Positions 9,316 through 18,221 of a DNA stretch of 64,000 nt are shown here, piece by piece. Position 1 is the stretch's first letter, and each line of letters starts with the position of its first letter. The notes under the pieces were generated by a model that saw only the letters and a program-made list of their open reading frames with translations, was not told the DNA's origin and ran no database searches. This DNA comes from Nocardioides caldifontis (lineage in GTDB: Bacteria > Actinomycetota > Actinomycetes > Propionibacteriales > Nocardioidaceae), in assembly GCF_008087345.1 (NCBI RefSeq), contig NZ_ML701736.1:437187-501186 (forward strand), given 5' to 3'. The position numbers were made by a program, and so were the translations under genes.

Positions 9316-9863
9316 CAGCGGAGCACCCCGGCGTAGTCGCCGACACCGTCGCGGGCCAGCCGCTCCAGCAGCGCGCGGGTGTCCGGGACGAACGGCCAGG
9401 ACGGGTCGGCGAGCCGCGCGCCCAGCTCGTCGAGCGTCATCCAGCCACCCCAGACGACCTCGCCGTCGGCATGGGCCACCGGACCGTCGTACGTGACCTC
9501 GAAGGCGTGCGCCACGCAGCGGACCGTGTCGTCCTCGTAGCGGCCGACCCCGAGCGGACGCAGCGGCACGCCCGTGACGCCGAGCTCCTCCTCGAGCTCG
9601 CGCCGCGCCGAGCCCTCGGGCTCCTCGCCGGCTTGGCGGACCCCGCCGGCCGCCGCGTCGTACGCCGAGGGCTGCCAGTCCTTCTCCGCTGACCGCCGGT
9701 GCACGTAGATCCGGCCGTCCGGGTGGCGGACCAGCACGGCGGTGGAGGCGTGGCGGAGGTTCTCGGCCCGCATCCGGCTCCTCGGCGCGCTCCCGACGAC
9801 CGCGCCGGCCTCGTCGACCAGCGCGACGTCCTCGTCCGGGGAGGCGGGAACGACGGCCACCAC
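9315..9863 (-). CDS. NUDIX hydrolase
   Basis: NUDIX enzymes hydrolyse nucleoside diphosphates linked to another group. The box is visible as [20 protein letters not shown] followed by ELGV (about residues 70-92), close to Gx5Ex7REUxEExGU. Upstream [19 protein letters not shown] resembles the isopentenyl-diphosphate isomerase-like NUDIX subgroup (YfcD type), so the substrate may not be a nucleotide. The start was set to the GTG at 9863 (or 9860), since longer versions would run into the divergent dop gene; VCVVAVV would then be trimmed to MVAVVPASP. The end is coupled to the methyltransferase gene by TGATG. Confidence 0.8.
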   Translation of the reverse strand: MVAVVPASPDEDVALVDEAGAVVGSAPRSRMRAENLRHASTAVLVRHPDGRIYVHRRSAEKDWQPSAYDAAAGGVRQAGEEPEGSARRELEEELGVTGVPLRPLGVGRYEDDTVRCVAHAFEVTYDGPVAHADGEVVWGGWMTLDELGARLADPSWPFVPDTRALLERLARDGVGDYAGVLR

Positions 9864-9902
9864 GCAGACGGTACTCGCCGCTCTCCGGGGCCGCCGGCAA
9901 CG

Positions 9903-9908
9903 TAGGCT
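9903..9908 (+). promoter_or_regulatory. -10 element of leaderless dop
   Basis: TAGGCT lies 7 nt before the ATG at 9916, with no Shine-Dalgarno in between. Confidence 0.5.
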
Positions 9909-9915
9909 CGGGGCC

Positions 9916-11427
9916 ATGAGCGTCCGGCGGATCATGGGCACGGAGACCGAGTACGGCATCTCGGTCCAGGGCCAGCCCACGGCGAACCCGATGGTGGCCT
10001 CCTCGCAGGTGGTCAACGCCTACGCCACCTCGACGCTGAAGGCACGGCGGGCCCGGTGGGACTTCGAGGAGGAGTCGCCCCTGCGCGACGCCCGCGGCTT
10101 CGACATGAGCCGCGAGGTCGCCGACCCCACCCAGCTCACCGACGAGGACCTCGGGCTGGCCAACGTCATCCTCACCAACGGCGCGCGGCTGTACGTCGAC
10201 CACGCGCACCCGGAGTACTCCACCCCCGAGTGCACCAACCCCCGCGACGTCGTCAGGTGGGACAAGGCCGGCGAGCTCGTCATGCAGGACGCCTCGCGGT
10301 TCGCGGCGAACGTGCCGGGCAGCGCGCCGATCCTGCTCTACAAGAACAACACCGACAACAAGGGAGCGTCGTACGGCGCTCACGAGAACTACCTCATGCG
10401 CCGCTCGACGCCGTTCGTCGACATCGTGCGCCACCTGACGCCGTTCTTCGTCAGCCGCCAGGTGGTCGTCGGCGCCGGCCGCGTCGGGCGGGGACAGGAC
10501 GGCCACGACCACGACTTCCAGGTCTCCCAGCGCGCCGACTTCTTCGAGGTCGAGGTGGGGCTGGAGACCACCCTCAAGCGGCCGATCATCAACACCCGCG
10601 ACGAGCCGCACGCCGACCCGGAGAAGTACCGACGCCTCCACGTGATCATCGGCGACGCGAACCTGAGCGAGATCTCCACCTACCTCAAGGCGGGCACCAC
10701 CTCGCTGGTGCTCGCGATGATCGAGGACGGCTTCATCAGCCGCGACCTCACCGTCGACCAGCCGGTGCGGGGGCTCCGGGCGGTCTCCCACGACCCCACG
10801 CTGCGCCACCTGCTCGAGCTCCGCGACGGCCGGAAGCTGACCGCGGTCCAGCTCCAGATGGAGTACCTCGACCTGGCCCGCAAGTTCGTCGAGGACCGCT
10901 ACGGCGCCGACGCCGACGAGCAGACCCGCGACGTGCTGGCCCGCTGGGAGTCGGTGCTCACCCGGCTCGAGACCGACCCGATGCTCTGCGCGCGCGAGCT
11001 CGACTGGGTCGCCAAGCTCAAGCTGCTCAACCGCTACCGCGACCGCGACGGGCTCGACTGGTCCGACGCCAAGCTGCACCTCGTCGACCTGCAGTACTCC
11101 GACATCCGCCCCGGCCGCGGCCTCTACAACAAGCTGGTCGCGATGGGCCAGATGGACCGGCTGCTCACCGACGAGGAGATCCACGAGGCGGTGCACGTCC
11201 CGCCGGCCGACACCCGGGCGTACTTCCGTGGCCGCTGCCTCGAGCAGTACGCCGAGCAGATCGCCGCCGCCTCCTGGGACTCGGTGATCTTCGACCTGCC
11301 CGGCCGTGAGTCGCTGCAGCGAGTCCCCACCATCGACCCGATGCGGGGGAGCAAGGCGCACGTGGGGGAGCTCCTCGACCGCTGCACGACCGCCGAGGAG
11401 CTCTTCGAGGCGCTCACCCGCGGCTGA
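9916..11427 (+). CDS. dop: Pup deamidase/depupylase
   Basis: Deamidates the C-terminal Gln of Pup to Glu so that it can be ligated, and also removes Pup from conjugated proteins. The glutamine-synthetase-like fold is evident: [13 protein letters not shown] at the N-terminus carries the metal-binding Glu, and [14 protein letters not shown] contains Asp95, the residue proposed as nucleophile. Residues about 37-80 form the Dop-specific insertion ([14 protein letters not shown] and following) that PafA lacks. [13 protein letters not shown] is shared with PafA. The length of 503 residues is normal. Pup here ends in GGQ, so this deamidase step is required. Confidence 0.97.
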   Translation: MSVRRIMGTETEYGISVQGQPTANPMVASSQVVNAYATSTLKARRARWDFEEESPLRDARGFDMSREVADPTQLTDEDLGLANVILTNGARLYVDHAHPEYSTPECTNPRDVVRWDKAGELVMQDASRFAANVPGSAPILLYKNNTDNKGASYGAHENYLMRRSTPFVDIVRHLTPFFVSRQVVVGAGRVGRGQDGHDHDFQVSQRADFFEVEVGLETTLKRPIINTRDEPHADPEKYRRLHVIIGDANLSEISTYLKAGTTSLVLAMIEDGFISRDLTVDQPVRGLRAVSHDPTLRHLLELRDGRKLTAVQLQMEYLDLARKFVEDRYGADADEQTRDVLARWESVLTRLETDPMLCARELDWVAKLKLLNRYRDRDGLDWSDAKLHLVDLQYSDIRPGRGLYNKLVAMGQMDRLLTDEEIHEAVHVPPADTRAYFRGRCLEQYAEQIAAASWDSVIFDLPGRESLQRVPTIDPMRGSKAHVGELLDRCTTAEELFEALTRG

Positions 11428-11783
11428 CGCCCCTTCCGACCCCCTGTCCTCCGACCAGGCTCGTCGTGCCGGTGCGACCGGACCCCACGGGGACCGGCGG
11501 GCCGACCCCCCGGCCAGGTCCGCTCCTCTGCATGGCGGCGCACGACCCACGGTTTTCACGTCCCGTCGCCCGGGGCGGCGTACTTCGACGGCATCCCCAC
11601 CGCGAGCCCGGCCCGACCGGGTCGTGGACCGGATGCGGTCGACACGGGCGAGGGCGCCGTACCTCCGCGGGCATCGGGGAAGCTCGACGCTGACCGCCCC
11701 GCCGTGGTCACGGCTGCTGGAGACGGCCGACGTCCTGCTCGCCCACCGCGACTGGCTGCGCGAGGACCGAGCGGCGTCCCGGT

Positions 11784-11833
11784 GATCTGCGAGATCGTCG
11801 GATCCCGCCCCACGACCGACGATCTCGCAGATC
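11784..11833. repeat. Perfect 18-bp inverted repeat upstream of pup
   Basis: Arms GATCTGCGAGATCGTCGG (11784-11801) and its exact complement (11816-11833) enclose a 14-nt loop. Each arm carries an inner palindrome GATCT-GCG-AGATC. It lies about 350 bp after dop and 45 bp before the pup -10 element. It could be a terminator, an operator or a dispersed palindromic repeat; see the similar element at 33755. Confidence 0.75.
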
Positions 11834-11878
11834 GGCGGTGCCCGAGGCGTCGGGGGCACGGCCGCGTGGGGCACGCGC

Positions 11879-11884
11879 TAGGTT
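11879..11884 (+). promoter_or_regulatory. -10 element of the pup-prcB-prcA operon
   Basis: TAGGTT lies 28 nt before the pup ATG, with a GGGAGGC ribosome-binding site (11901-11907) in the leader. No clear -35 hexamer is visible at 17 bp. Confidence 0.45.
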
Positions 11885-11912
11885 TGCGGCAGGCGATCAC
11901 GGGAGGCAAGCC

Positions 11913-12110
11913 ATGGCGCAGGAGCAGAAGCAGCCCCGCAAGAGCACCGAGGACGAGGTCGAGGTCGAGGAGCTGCCGGAAGCCGACGTCGCGGAGCGCA
12001 AGGAGCAGCTCGACGAGGACATCGACGCGATCCTCGACGAGATCGACGACGTCCTCGAGAGCAACGCCGAGGACTTCGTGAAGTCGTTCATCCAGAAGGG
12101 TGGCCAGTGA
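11913..12110 (+). CDS. pup: Prokaryotic ubiquitin-like protein Pup
   Basis: A 65-residue, acidic, largely disordered protein tag that is ligated to substrate lysines and recognised by the ARC coiled coil. The product has the hallmarks: a Gln/Lys-rich N-terminus ([10 protein letters not shown]), an acidic helix-forming middle ([20 protein letters not shown]), the conserved NAEDFVKSF and the C-terminal GGQ. The terminal Gln must be converted to Glu by Dop. The ATG is preceded by GGGAGGC. The stop overlaps the prcB start (GTGA), so Pup and the proteasome are translationally coupled. Confidence 0.97.
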   Translation: MAQEQKQPRKSTEDEVEVEELPEADVAERKEQLDEDIDAILDEIDDVLESNAEDFVKSFIQKGGQ

Positions 12111-12949
12111 CCGGTTCTGCATGGGGCAACCGACTGCCGGAGGCGTTCCTGACCCCGGGCTCGTCGTCGTTCATGGACTTCCTCAGCCACCAGGCGCCTG
12201 AGCTGCTGCCGGGGCGCCGCGCGACGCCGACCGGCAACGCCGCCGACCTCGCGCCGCACGGCACGACGATCGTCGCGGCGACGTTCCCCGGTGGCGTGGT
12301 GATGGCCGGCGACCGGCGGGCGACCATGGGCAACGTCATCGCCCAGCGGGACATCGAGAAGGTGTTCCCCGCCGACGAGTACTCCTGCGTGGGCATCGCC
12401 GGCTCCGCAGGGCTCGCGGTCGAGATGGTGCGGCTGTTCCAGCTCGAGCTCGAGCACTACGAGAAGATCGAGGGCACCACGCTCTCGACCGACGGCAAGG
12501 CCAACCGGCTCGCCACGCTGATCCGCTCGAACCTCGGGATGGCGATGCAGGGGCTGGCGGTCGTGCCGCTCTTCGCCGGCTACGACCAGGCCGCCGGCCA
12601 CGGCCGGATCTTCTCCTACGACGTCACCGGCGGCCGCTACGAGGAGACCGCGTTCCACTCGGTCGGCTCGGGCTCGCTGTTCGCCCGGGGCGCGCTGAAG
12701 AAGCTCTACCGCGACGACCTCGACGAGACCGGCTGCGTGACCGCGCTCGTCCAGGCGCTGTACGACGCCGCCGACGACGACTCGGCCACCGGCGGCCCCG
12801 ACATGACGCGCCGGATCTTCCCGGTGGTCGCGGTGATCACCGACGACGGCTACCGCCGCCTGCCCGACGACGAGGTGGCCGGCATCGCCGACCAGGTCGT
12901 CGGCGCCCGGATGCAGCGTCCCGACGGTCCCGCCGCGTCGCTGACGTGA
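12107..12949 (+). CDS. prcB: 20S proteasome beta subunit
   Basis: The proteolytic subunit of the core particle. The 280-residue precursor has a propeptide of about 52 residues ending at HG, then [11 protein letters not shown], whose Thr53 becomes the N-terminal nucleophile after self-cleavage. Asp in [11 protein letters not shown] and Lys in the IEKVF segment complete the family's catalytic neighbours, and [15 protein letters not shown] is a typical beta-subunit region. The GTG start overlaps the pup stop by 4 bp. prcA follows after 37 bp. A longer propeptide of this size is usual for actinobacteria and helps assembly of the half-proteasome. Confidence 0.97.
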   Translation: MTGSAWGNRLPEAFLTPGSSSFMDFLSHQAPELLPGRRATPTGNAADLAPHGTTIVAATFPGGVVMAGDRRATMGNVIAQRDIEKVFPADEYSCVGIAGSAGLAVEMVRLFQLELEHYEKIEGTTLSTDGKANRLATLIRSNLGMAMQGLAVVPLFAGYDQAAGHGRIFSYDVTGGRYEETAFHSVGSGSLFARGALKKLYRDDLDETGCVTALVQALYDAADDDSATGGPDMTRRIFPVVAVITDDGYRRLPDDEVAGIADQVVGARMQRPDGPAASLT

Positions 12950-12986
12950 CCGGCCCCCACCAGCACGACACAAGGAGCAGCCACCT

Positions 12987-13766
12987 GTGAGCATGCCGTT
13001 CTACGTCTCGCCCGAGCAGCTGATGAAGGACCGGGCGGACTTCGCGCGCAAGGGGATCGCGCGCGGGCGCAGCGTCGCGGTGCTGCAGTACGCCGACGGC
13101 ATCCTGTTCGTCTCCGAGAACCCGTCGGCCGCGCTGCACAAGATCAGCGAGATCTACGACCGCATCGCCTTCGCCGCGGTGGGCCGCTACAACGAGTTCG
13201 AGAACCTCCGCATCGCCGGGGTCCGGCTCGCCGACATGCGGGGCTACTCCTACGACCGTCGCGACGTCACGGGCCGTGGGCTCGCGAACGCCTACGCCCA
13301 GACCCTCGGCGCGATCTTCTCCTCCGGCGGCGAGAAGCCCTACGAGGTGGAGCTGTTCGTCGGCGAGGTGGGCGACACCGCCGACGGCGACCAGATCTAC
13401 CGGCTCACCTACGACGGCCAGGTGGCCGACGAGCAGGGGTTCGCCGCGATGGGCGGCTCGGCGGAGACGGTGACCAACCACATCAAGGAGCGGTACCGTC
13501 CCGGCGCCTCGCTCGAGGAGGCGCTCCGCTGGGCGGTCGAGGGGCTCGGCTCCACCGACGGCGGCCAGCCGCGGGAGATCCCGGTGACCTCTCTGGAGGT
13601 GGCGGTCCTCGACCGGACCCGAAGCCAGCAGCGCAAGTTCAAACGGCTCACCGACAGCCAGCTCGCCCGGCTGCTCGCCAAGGACGAGACGCCCGCGCCC
13701 GCGCCGGCAGCCACGGACGACACCCCGGTCGCACCACCCCGGGACCCGAGCGACCCGCTGGCCTGA
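12987..13766 (+). CDS. prcA: 20S proteasome alpha subunit
   Basis: Forms the outer heptameric rings that gate the core and bind ARC. The 259-residue product starts [29 protein letters not shown], the gate-forming N-terminal helix of actinobacterial alpha subunits, and contains [24 protein letters not shown] and the alpha-family strand residues. The C-terminal 35 residues are Ala/Pro/Asp-rich and probably disordered. GTG start with AAGGAG at about 12972-12976. The stop overlaps the next ATG (TGATG), coupling a NUDIX hydrolase to the proteasome operon. Confidence 0.97.
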   Translation: MSMPFYVSPEQLMKDRADFARKGIARGRSVAVLQYADGILFVSENPSAALHKISEIYDRIAFAAVGRYNEFENLRIAGVRLADMRGYSYDRRDVTGRGLANAYAQTLGAIFSSGGEKPYEVELFVGEVGDTADGDQIYRLTYDGQVADEQGFAAMGGSAETVTNHIKERYRPGASLEEALRWAVEGLGSTDGGQPREIPVTSLEVAVLDRTRSQQRKFKRLTDSQLARLLAKDETPAPAPAATDDTPVAPPRDPSDPLA

Positions 13767-14305
13767 TGGCCGGCAGGGTGCACGCCTGGCGCCAGGTCGG
13801 CGAGGACCGGGTCCTCCACGACGGCCACCTCCGGGTGGTGGGCCGCACGTTCGAGATGCCCGACGGCCGCACGGCCGAGTGGGAGCTGCTCGGCCCGATC
13901 GAGAGCGTCGGGGTCCTGGCGCTGACCGACGACGGCTCGGTGGTCGCCGTCCACGAGTACCGCCCCGGCCCCGGCCGCGTCGTCCTCAACCTGCCGAGCG
14001 GGATGGTCGACCCCGGCGAGAGCCCGGCCGATGCCGCGGCCCGCGAGCTGACCGAGGAGACCGGCTGGGTCGCCGGGGGTGTCGAGGTGGTCGCCTCGTT
14101 CGCCGCCATGGCGCACGGGCTCTGGACCAAGCACGCCGTCGTCGCCCGCGGCTGCACCCCGACGGGCGAGCAGGCACTGGACGAGCTCGAACACATCGAG
14201 CCGGTGCTGCTCTCCGTCGACGACCTCCGCCGCGCGGCCCGGGCAGGGGAGATGGTCGGCACCGACCTGGTCTACCTCGCGCTCGACCACGCCGGGCTGC
14301 TCTGA
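13766..14305 (+). CDS. NUDIX hydrolase, ADP-ribose pyrophosphatase-like
   Basis: The 179-residue product has the ADP-ribose pyrophosphatase arrangement: WELLGPIESVGVLALTDDG, YRPGPGRVVLNLPSGMVDPGE and the NUDIX box GMVDPGESPADAAARELTEE followed by TGWVAGG. ADPRases cleave ADP-ribose to AMP and ribose-5-phosphate. It is coupled to prcA by TGATG overlap, so it is co-expressed with the proteasome; whether that link is functional is unknown. The box is intact, so the enzyme should be active, though the exact substrate (ADP-ribose, GDP-mannose or other) cannot be fixed. Confidence 0.85.
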   Translation: MAGRVHAWRQVGEDRVLHDGHLRVVGRTFEMPDGRTAEWELLGPIESVGVLALTDDGSVVAVHEYRPGPGRVVLNLPSGMVDPGESPADAAARELTEETGWVAGGVEVVASFAAMAHGLWTKHAVVARGCTPTGEQALDELEHIEPVLLSVDDLRRAARAGEMVGTDLVYLALDHAGLL

Positions 14306-14313
14306 CCGTCGCC

Positions 14314-14319
14314 TACGGT
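14314..14319 (+). promoter_or_regulatory. -10 element of leaderless capA-like gene
   Basis: TACGGT lies 6 nt before the ATG at 14326. Confidence 0.5.
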
Positions 14320-14325
14320 GGCCGG

Positions 14326-15726
14326 ATGAGGGGCTGGCGCGCCGTGCCGGCCGCGGTCGTCGGCTGCGGCCTCGTCCTCGCCGCCTGCACGACCGACGAC
14401 GAGCCCACCACGGCTCGGGCGCCGACGGCCGGCGCGACCCCGTCCCCGAGCAGCACGCCCACGATCCCCGCTCCGGAGAAGGAGCAGCCCGTCGTGCTCG
14501 TCGTGCACGCCACCGACGACCGCACCTCGCTCAGCAGCCGGGCCGCCCGCGCCGCGCTCCGCGGTCGGCTCTCCTCGCTCCACACCTTGGCGGCCCCCGG
14601 CATGCCGGTGGGCCCCGACGTGCCGGTCAGCCCCGCGCGCACGGTCCTGCGCCGGGTGGAGCAGCGACCGGGCACCCTCGGGATCGTGCCGGCGACCGCC
14701 GTACGCCCGACCGTGAAACGGCTCCTCGTCGGCGGGATCGACCCGCTCCGCGACCCCGACGGCTACCCGCTCAGGGCGGAGGGGCCCGAGCCGCCGGACG
14801 CCACCACGCTGACCGTCGTCGGCGACGTGATGCTGACCAGGGGCGTGACCGACCCGCAGGGTGCGCTCGCCCCGCTGGCCGGCCGGCTGCGCCGCGCGGA
14901 CGTGACGGTCGGCAACCTGGAGAGCACCCTGTCCACGGCAGGGGAGCCGCAGCAGGGCGGGGACTCGTTCGGCGGCAGCCCCGCGCTGATCGGCCCGCTG
15001 CGCCGCGCCGGGTTCGACGCCCTGTCGCTGGCGAACAACCACACCGGCGACTTCGAGGAGCAGGCGCTGCTGGAGACCGTGCGGCTCCTCCGTCGGGCCG
15101 GGCTGCGCCCCTTCGGCGCCGGCGACGACCTGCTCACCGCGCGCCGCCCCGCGGTCGTCGAGGTGGACGGCACGCGGTTCGGGTTCGTCGGGTTCAACGC
15201 GATCGGGGAGACCCCGATGGCTGCGACCGGTGTCCCGGGGGCCTTCGGCCTGCGGATGCCCCCGCGGACCGGCCCGCTGAACCGGGCGGACCTGAGGTTC
15301 GTCGAGGACCATGTCCGCGCCCTCGACCGCCGCGTCGACGTGCTGGTGGTGCTGCCGCACTGGGGGACGCAGTACACCCACCGTCCCGAGCCCGTGCAGC
15401 GGCTCGTCGCCCGGCGGCTCGTCGAGGCGGGTGCGGACCTCGTCGTCGGCGGCCACCCCCACTGGGTCCAGGGGCTCGACGTCCACCGTGGCACCGTCGT
15501 CGCCCACTCGCTCGGCAACTTCGTCTTCGACATGGACTTCATGGTCGAGACCCAGCAGGGGGTCGTGCTGGAGGCGACGTACTGGGGCGACGAGCTCAAG
15601 GCGGTCGACCTCGTGCCCTACCGGATGGACGCCTCGTTCGCCCCTCGACCGGCGTCCCCGGAGGAGGGACGGGAGATCCTGGCCGACGTCTGGTCGACCT
15701 CCACCGGCCCGTTCAGCGCGGGGTGA
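14326..15726 (+). CDS. CapA-family lipoprotein (poly-gamma-glutamate/metallophosphatase fold)
   Basis: Predicted surface lipoprotein: the signal peptide ends in VLAAC with the lipid-anchored Cys21, followed by a Thr/Ser/Pro-rich linker to about residue 55. Residues about 160-440 form a CapA/PGA_cap domain of the calcineurin-like fold: VVGDVMLTRGV, GNLESTLS, SLANNHTGDF, VVLPHWGTQY and VVGGHPHWVQG are the metal-site motifs. CapA is known from poly-gamma-glutamate export systems, but many actinobacterial members have no such partner genes and their role is open. The segment from 55 to 155 (VVLVVHATDDRTSL and following) is an additional domain I do not recognise. It overlaps the convergent peptidase gene by 14 bp. 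Confidence 0.85.
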   Translation: MRGWRAVPAAVVGCGLVLAACTTDDEPTTARAPTAGATPSPSSTPTIPAPEKEQPVVLVVHATDDRTSLSSRAARAALRGRLSSLHTLAAPGMPVGPDVPVSPARTVLRRVEQRPGTLGIVPATAVRPTVKRLLVGGIDPLRDPDGYPLRAEGPEPPDATTLTVVGDVMLTRGVTDPQGALAPLAGRLRRADVTVGNLESTLSTAGEPQQGGDSFGGSPALIGPLRRAGFDALSLANNHTGDFEEQALLETVRLLRRAGLRPFGAGDDLLTARRPAVVEVDGTRFGFVGFNAIGETPMAATGVPGAFGLRMPPRTGPLNRADLRFVEDHVRALDRRVDVLVVLPHWGTQYTHRPEPVQRLVARRLVEAGADLVVGGHPHWVQGLDVHRGTVVAHSLGNFVFDMDFMVETQQGVVLEATYWGDELKAVDLVPYRMDASFAPRPASPEEGREILADVWSTSTGPFSAG

Positions 15727-16702
15727 GCCAGGCGAGGACGGTGCGCGCGGCACGTTCGAGCTGGCGGCGGTCGACGACGGAGGGCACGTCTCCGGGCGAG
15801 TGGTAGCCGGCGTACGACGTGCTCCCGAGCCGCGCCCCGGGCAGCCCGGCCCGGACGAAGGACCAGTGGTCGCTCGCCCGGTTCCCGGTGCAGGGGACGG
15901 TCTCGACGCCGGCCCGGTCGGCGGCGTCGAGGAGCGCCGCACGCAGCGCATCCGCCGGCCCGGCGCTGCAGACCGGCAGCACGGAGCCGACACCGACCCG
16001 GTCGAGCGCGACCATCCCGCGCACGGCCTCACGCTCCGCTCCGGACAGCGAGGCGACGTAGTGGCGCGAGCCGTAGTGGTGGTCGTCGTCGGTCGGCCCC
16101 CGCGGCTCCTCGGCGCCGAAGGCCACCAGCACCACCGGAAGCCGGGTGCGCCGGGCGGCCACCGCCTCCGCGACGGCGAGCAGCACGCCAACTCCCGACG
16201 CGTTGTCCTCGGCGCCCGGCGCCTGCGGGACGGTGTCGAGGTGGGCACCGACCACGAGGTGCGGCTCGTCGAGCCGGGTTCCTGGGAGGGTGGCCACCAC
16301 GTTGAGCGAGCGGCCGGCCCGGACCGGGACGCCCCACGAGACACCTCCGGGGGCGTCGAACCGCTGCTTGTGCACGGCGTACCCCCACCCCTCCAGCTCC
16401 GCGGCGACCAGCTCCGCGGCACGGCGGAACTCCGGGCTCGTGCCGTGGCGCGGCCCGATGCCCCGGGCGAGCCGGAGGACGGTCGACCAGGCCGTGCCGA
16501 CCCTGGCGTCGTCCGGGGAGAGCCGGTCGGGACGCACGACGGGCGGCGTCTCGACGCCCCGAGGGGAGGTGGAGGGCGTGGGCTCGCCCGGCGCCGTCCG
16601 CGCCGGCTCGGTCCGCTCCGGCTCGCCATCACCGCCGCCCGTGCAACCGGCCAGTGCACCGCCAGCGAGGAGGACGGAGACGACGGCTGCGGGAAGGCGC
16701 AC
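15713..16702 (-). CDS. M28-family zinc peptidase lipoprotein
   Basis: Exported metalloaminopeptidase-like enzyme. From the GTG at 16702 the signal peptide reads MRLPAAVVSVLLAGGALAGC with the lipobox Cys20; an ATG 48 bp upstream would put 16 residues before it. A -10-like CAGGAT lies 6 nt before this GTG. The two-zinc site is readable in order: VVGAHLDTVP, GAEDNASGVG, AFGAEEPRG, the ALDRVG Asp and YHSPGD. M28 enzymes remove N-terminal residues from peptides or hydrolyse related amides. It diverges from pafA and converges with the CapA gene. Family is certain, substrate unknown. Confidence 0.85.
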   Translation of the reverse strand: MRLPAAVVSVLLAGGALAGCTGGGDGEPERTEPARTAPGEPTPSTSPRGVETPPVVRPDRLSPDDARVGTAWSTVLRLARGIGPRHGTSPEFRRAAELVAAELEGWGYAVHKQRFDAPGGVSWGVPVRAGRSLNVVATLPGTRLDEPHLVVGAHLDTVPQAPGAEDNASGVGVLLAVAEAVAARRTRLPVVLVAFGAEEPRGPTDDDHHYGSRHYVASLSGAEREAVRGMVALDRVGVGSVLPVCSAGPADALRAALLDAADRAGVETVPCTGNRASDHWSFVRAGLPGARLGSTSYAGYHSPGDVPSVVDRRQLERAARTVLAWLTPR

Positions 16703-16749
16703 GCCCCCATCCTGCCGCGCGGGAACGGCCACGCCGCCCGCCATGGGCA

Positions 16750-16755
16750 TAGGCT
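16750..16755 (+). promoter_or_regulatory. -10 element of leaderless pafA
   Basis: TAGGCT lies 6 nt before the GTG at 16762; the same hexamer precedes dop. Confidence 0.5.
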
Positions 16756-16761
16756 GGCGAC

Positions 16762-18123
16762 GTGGACCGCAGGATCTTCGGGATCGAGAACGAGTACGGC
16801 GTCACGTGCACGTTCAAGGGCCAGCGGCGCCTGTCGCCGGACGAGGTGGCGCGCTACCTGTTCCGCAAGGTGGTGTCCTGGGGCCGCAGCAGCAACGTCT
16901 TCCTCCGCAACGGGGCCCGGCTCTACCTCGACGTGGGGAGCCACCCGGAGTACGCCACCCCCGAGTGCGACGACATCGTCGACCTCGTCACCCACGACAA
17001 GGCGGGGGAGCGGGTCCTCGAGGGGCTGCTCGTCGACGCCGAGCGGCGGCTCCGCGACGAGGGGATCGACGGCGACGTCTACCTGTTCAAGAACAACACC
17101 GACTCCGCCGGCAACTCCTACGGCTGCCACGAGAACTACCTGGTCGGCCGGCACGGCGAGTTCGCCAAGCTCGCCGACGTGCTGATCCCGTTCCTGGTCA
17201 CGCGCCAGGTGATCTGCGGGGCCGGCAAGGTCATCCAGACCCCGCGCGGGGCGATGTACTCCATCTCCCAGCGCGCCGAGCACATCTGGGAGGGCGTCAG
17301 CAGCGCCACCACCCGGAGCCGGCCGATCATCAACACCCGCGACGAGCCGCACGCCGACGCTGAGCGCTACCGCCGGCTCCATGTCATCGTCGGCGACTCG
17401 AACATGTCGGAGACCACCACGCTGCTCAAGGTCGCCTCCTGCGACCTGGTGCTCCGGATGATCGAGGAGGGCGTGGTGATGCGCGACCTCACGATGGAGA
17501 ACCCGATCCGCGCTATCCGTGAGATCTCCCACGACATGACCGGCCGCCGCAAGGTCCGGCTCGCCAACGGCCGCGAGGCGAGCGCGCTGGAGATCCAGTC
17601 GGACTACCTCCAGCGGGCGCGCGACTTCGTCGACCGCCGCGAGCTGCACACCCCCGTCGTCGACCAGGCGCTCGACCTCTGGGAGCGCGGGCTCAAGGCC
17701 GTGGAGTCGGGGGACCTCGGGCTGGTCGAGCGCGAGATCGACTGGGTCATCAAGTGGAAGCTCATCGAGCGCTACCGCAGCCAGCACGGCCTCCCGCTCA
17801 GCCACGCCCGCATCGCCCAGCTCGACCTCGCCTACCACGACATCCACCGCGGCCGGGGGCTCTACTACCTGCTCGAGAAGCGCGGCGCGGTCGCCCGGGT
17901 GACCAACGACCTGCGGGTCTTCGAGGCGAAGTCGGTCCCGCCGCAGACCACGCGGGCCCGGCTGCGCGGGGAGTTCATCAAGCGGGCCCAGGAGCGCCGG
18001 CGAGACTTCACCGTCGACTGGGTGCACCTCAAGCTCAACGACCAGGCCCAGCGCACCGTGCTCTGCAAGGACCCGTTCCGGTCCCACGACGAGCGGGTCC
18101 ACAAGCTCATCGAAGGCATGTGA
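16762..18123 (+). CDS. pafA: Pup-protein ligase PafA
   Basis: Uses ATP to phosphorylate the C-terminal Glu of deamidated Pup and attaches it to substrate lysines. The 453-residue, glutamine-synthetase-like product begins [16 protein letters not shown] with metal ligand Glu9, and [15 protein letters not shown] contains Asp57, the known catalytic base. [19 protein letters not shown] and [13 protein letters not shown] are shared with Dop, and the Dop-specific loop is absent, which distinguishes the two. The start is GTG. pafA is separated from dop-pup-prc by the NUDIX, CapA and peptidase genes, as in other actinobacteria where the locus is interrupted. Confidence 0.97.
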   Translation: MDRRIFGIENEYGVTCTFKGQRRLSPDEVARYLFRKVVSWGRSSNVFLRNGARLYLDVGSHPEYATPECDDIVDLVTHDKAGERVLEGLLVDAERRLRDEGIDGDVYLFKNNTDSAGNSYGCHENYLVGRHGEFAKLADVLIPFLVTRQVICGAGKVIQTPRGAMYSISQRAEHIWEGVSSATTRSRPIINTRDEPHADAERYRRLHVIVGDSNMSETTTLLKVASCDLVLRMIEEGVVMRDLTMENPIRAIREISHDMTGRRKVRLANGREASALEIQSDYLQRARDFVDRRELHTPVVDQALDLWERGLKAVESGDLGLVEREIDWVIKWKLIERYRSQHGLPLSHARIAQLDLAYHDIHRGRGLYYLLEKRGAVARVTNDLRVFEAKSVPPQTTRARLRGEFIKRAQERRRDFTVDWVHLKLNDQAQRTVLCKDPFRSHDERVHKLIEGM

Positions 18124-18221
18124 CCGACGCTCAGGAACCCCCCTGTGAGGTCACAGAGCCCTCTCAGGCCCAGCCGTTAGGGTGGCGGGCGTCCCACCCC
18201 CTTCTTCCCCGAGGTACCTGC

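Larger units (their letters stand above)
11428..11912. other. Gene-free stretch between dop and pup
   Basis: This 485-bp stretch separates dop from pup, which usually lie close together. I find no gene with a credible start, ribosome site or recognisable product; open frames here are typical of GC-rich noise. The last 130 bp hold a perfect 18-bp inverted repeat (11784-11833) and the predicted pup promoter. The codon-like pattern before 11782, ending in LAHRDWLREDRAASR, could be a decayed gene end, but I cannot assign it. Confidence 0.5.

Noticed and set aside
8689-11874. A 1061-codon open frame on the minus strand across dop
   Set aside because: It is only the methyltransferase frame extended upstream through the complement of dop. 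High GC makes such frames common; dop on the plus strand has the motifs.
14272-18102. A 1276-codon minus-strand open frame
   Set aside because: Its translation is low-complexity Ala/Arg/Gly with no domains and runs antisense to CapA and pafA, which are real. It is a GC-rich shadow.
18143-18156. CTGTGA-GG-TCACAG resembling a CRP-type site after pafA
   Set aside because: CRP-family sites need TGTGA-N6-TCACA; here the spacer is 2 bp, so the fit is poor. It may be a weak terminator.
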